NCBI GenBank assembly: GCA_022703405.1
Contig: JAKLDT010000014.1
Span: forward strand, 1 to 33,800
Length of the DNA stretch: 33,800 nucleotides
Origin: Bacteroidota bacterium
GTDB taxonomy: Bacteria > Bacteroidota > Bacteroidia > Bacteroidales > VadinHA17
Direction of reading: 5' to 3'
The notes under the pieces were generated by a model, which was given only the letters and a program-made list of their open reading frames with translations, searched no databases and had not been told where the DNA came from. This document shows positions 32,427 to 33,800 of the stretch, piece by piece (the stretch's first letter is position 1; each line of letters opens with the position of its first letter). A program made the translations under genes and the position numbers.

Positions 32427-32509
32427 AAAGATAAAAGATAAAAGATAAAAGATAAAAGATAAAAGATAAAAGATAAAAGTAAAAAGTAAAAAGCAAAAAG
32501 CAAAAGGTT
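32427..32509 (+). repeat. AAAAGAT heptamer array before the Nudix gene
   Basis: One partial and six perfect AAAAGAT units (32427-32474) are followed by two AAAAGTA, two AAAAGCA and a decayed unit. The array ends about 20 bases before the ATG of the Nudix gene, in a place where changes in copy number could alter promoter or ribosome-site spacing. Confidence 0.88.
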
Positions 32510-32528
32510 CAGAAAAGTCAATGCAGTA

Positions 32529-33494
32529 ATGATTAACGTTACGTGTGCAATAATACGGAATGAGGATGACCAGGTTCTTGTTGTGCAGAGGGGTGAACAT
32601 ACCGATCATCCGCTGAAATGGGAATTTCCGGGTGGCAAGGTTAATGATGGTGAAAGTGAAGAAGACTGCATTATCAGGGAGATCAGGGAAGAGCTGTCAA
32701 TAGGTATTGTTATTTGCGGAAGATTGCCTGTCATTGAACATGATTACGGACATAAGCAGATACGACTGATACCATTTATCTGTGACACACTTGAGGAGTT
32801 GCCATTCTTGTCCGAACATGTTGATTTCAAGTGGATTGATCCTGAGGAGCTTGTTGAAGTGGATTTTTCAGAAGCAGATATTCATGTTGCAGAATATTAT
32901 TCAGTCAAAACTGAAGGCAGGGTAAAATCTGAACCTGACCCGGTCATGCAACAGGAACAGTCTTTAAGGGATGATGCAGATCTCAGAAACCTCGTAAACA
33001 GCCTTATGGGTATAAAAGAAGCTGAATGGGTTGTTGCGTCTGCTATTGATAACCCGGAGATTTTCAGAAAACTCATGGAGTATTCTTTCTCTGATGATAA
33101 AAAGCTGGCATTCAGGGCCTCCTGGACAGTATCAAAGGTATGTGACAAAGCTCCCGAACTGATAGCTCCTCATCTGGTAATGCTTGTCGAATCATTAAAA
33201 AAGATCGATAATGAGAGCGTACTGCGCTCATTCCTTAGAATTCTCTCCATGACTGATATGCACAGGTTTGGAACGAAACATCACGGGATGCTGGCAGATT
33301 ATTGCTTTTCCGCACTCCGTTCCGGATTTACGGCTATTGCTATCAAGGCTTATGCGATGGAAGTGCTTTACAGGCTCGCACTTATCTATCCGGAGCTTGC
33401 TAATGAGCTTTCAGCAACAATCAACATGATCCAGGGTGAAGGTTCTGCAGGCATAGTTGCACGGGGCCGACAGATATTAAAGAAATTGTCCTGA
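32529..33494 (+). CDS. Nudix hydrolase fused to a helical C-terminal domain
   Basis: A 321-residue two-domain protein. Residues 1-130 are a MutT-like Nudix hydrolase, whose family hydrolyses nucleoside diphosphates linked to another moiety, such as 8-oxo-dGTP. The Nudix box at about 36-58 has GKVNDGE, then seven residues, REIREEL and S-I, so the last glycine of the usual consensus is Ser. LKWEFPGGK and FKWIDPEEL are typical of MutT. Residues 140-321 are helical (DLRNLVNSLMGIKEAEWV, LAFRASWTVSKVCDKAPELI, VLRSFLRILSM) and look like a HEAT-type solenoid. I do not recognise a named family for that part. The gene is preceded by the AAAAGAT array. Confidence 0.82.
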   Translation: MINVTCAIIRNEDDQVLVVQRGEHTDHPLKWEFPGGKVNDGESEEDCIIREIREELSIGIVICGRLPVIEHDYGHKQIRLIPFICDTLEELPFLSEHVDFKWIDPEELVEVDFSEADIHVAEYYSVKTEGRVKSEPDPVMQQEQSLRDDADLRNLVNSLMGIKEAEWVVASAIDNPEIFRKLMEYSFSDDKKLAFRASWTVSKVCDKAPELIAPHLVMLVESLKKIDNESVLRSFLRILSMTDMHRFGTKHHGMLADYCFSALRSGFTAIAIKAYAMEVLYRLALIYPELANELSATINMIQGEGSAGIVARGRQILKKLS

Positions 33495-33500
33495 GATCAA

Positions 33501-33575
33501 TTAACCACAGAGGACTCAGAGGATTAACACAGGGGTCACTGAGTTTACAGTTTGTTTTTAAGTCTCTGTGCTCTT
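33501..33575. repeat. CTCTGTG-type repeats, reverse copy
   Basis: From 33501 the plus strand reads AACCACAGAGGACTCAGAG and continues with ACACAGGGGTCACTGAG, the reverse complement of about four 10-base CTCTGTGnnn units, partly degenerate. A further plus-strand CTCTGTGCTC lies near 33563. The family is the same as at 23049-23088. Confidence 0.65.
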
Positions 33576-33660
33576 TGAGATCCCGATAGCTATGTAACAC
33601 TTCACAATTCAGGTAACAAGCTGTATAAATGAATTTTGAATACAGTTTTCTAATGTTAAA

Positions 33661-33679
33661 ACCCCCATCCTGGGGGGGT
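33661..33679. repeat. Short GC hairpin
   Basis: ACCCCC (33661-33666) can pair with GGGGGT (33674-33679) across a 7-base loop. There is no T-run after it. It may be a decayed relative of the CCCCTCC hairpins. Confidence 0.35.
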
Positions 33680-33722
33680 GTCTAAAAAGTCAAAGATACA
33701 TTGTTAATAATTAAGAAAAAAT

Positions 33723-33748
33723 GGGGATGAAATGGCTGTTTCATCCCC
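33723..33748. terminator. Strong intrinsic terminator, probably bidirectional
   Basis: GGGGATGAAA (33723-33732) and TTTCATCCCC (33739-33748) form a perfect 10-base-pair stem with a 6-base loop. On the plus strand it is followed by TTGTTTATT. On the minus strand the following sequence is ATTTTTTCTTAATT, a good T-tract. It could end the Nudix transcript and, better, a minus-strand transcript from beyond the right edge. Confidence 0.72.
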
Positions 33749-33800
33749 TTGTTTATTCTCCAATCTGTTATAAATTAGAGATATAACAAACATCTTAATG

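Noticed and set aside
32427-32509. Possible CRISPR array
   Set aside because: Units are 7 bases with no spacers, and no cas genes are present; it is a simple tandem repeat.
31869-32609. Long minus-strand open frame of 246 codons
   Set aside because: It runs antisense to the HsdR-N-like gene and across the AAAAGAT array, giving a repetitive Phe-Tyr-Leu-Leu-Ser stretch; the plus-strand gene has clear family motifs.

Overview
The window reads as chromosomal DNA of an anaerobic or facultative member of the Bacteroidota, most likely in or near the Bacteroidales. The grounds are a PorP/SprF type IX secretion (T9SS) protein, a T9SS plug protein (DUF5103 family), a PKD/CHU_C-type protein, a Bacteroidota-style Na+-NQR operon, a fused alpha/beta 2-oxoacid dehydrogenase E1, and repeated matches to the Bacteroidota -7 promoter element TAnnTTTG just upstream of gene starts. 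No rRNA, tRNA, CRISPR array, insertion sequence or clearly broken gene was seen.

Layout, left to right. (1) 1-609: 5' part of a proline dehydrogenase gene on the minus strand, running off the left edge. (2) 795-3867: an ECF sigma factor, a membrane-anchored protein with PKD domains and a CHU_C-like C-terminus, and a PorP/SprF protein. (3) 3993-5846: a Skp/OmpH-like periplasmic protein and a family 2 glycosyltransferase. (4) 5843-7015, minus strand: ThiF-like E1 enzyme, ThiS/MoaD-like sulfur carrier and an FtsB/DivIC septum protein. (5) 7133-15642: a tight nine-gene plus-strand cluster for a tungsto- or molybdo-enzyme. It holds an aldehyde:ferredoxin oxidoreductase (AOR) family enzyme, a DUF1697 protein, a WtpABC-type oxyanion transporter, and MoeA, a compact MoaA, MoaC and MogA. 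Metal uptake, pterin synthesis and the enzyme that uses the cofactor are therefore together, while MoaE, a dedicated MoaD and MobA are not in the window. (6) 15639-16931, minus strand: the T9SS plug protein. (7) 17113-24116: nqrABCDEF followed by apbE, the flavin transferase that flavinylates NqrB and NqrC. A convergent small four-cysteine membrane protein at 24169-24396 may help NQR maturation. (8) 24561-26972: fused E1 dehydrogenase. (9) 26973-27529: a non-coding stretch with two inverted copies of a hairpin-rich element. (10) 27530-33494: housekeeping and orphan genes: a HprK/PEPCK-like ATPase, YqgE/AlgH, DNA polymerase III delta, AMP nucleosidase, an HsdR-N-like nuclease-fold protein, and a Nudix hydrolase fused to a helical domain. 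(11) 33495-33800: repeats and a strong bidirectional-looking terminator.

Physiologically, the window combines Na+-pumping NADH oxidation, a ferredoxin-linked W/Mo oxidoreductase with its own cofactor supply, and 2-oxoacid oxidation, which suits a fermentative or anaerobically respiring lifestyle. The least explained material is the sigma factor/transmembrane PKD-CHU_C/PorP locus, the compact MoaA, the four-cysteine protein next to nqr, and the short-period tandem repeats (7, 8 and 10 bp) that fill the few large gaps inside or before operons.
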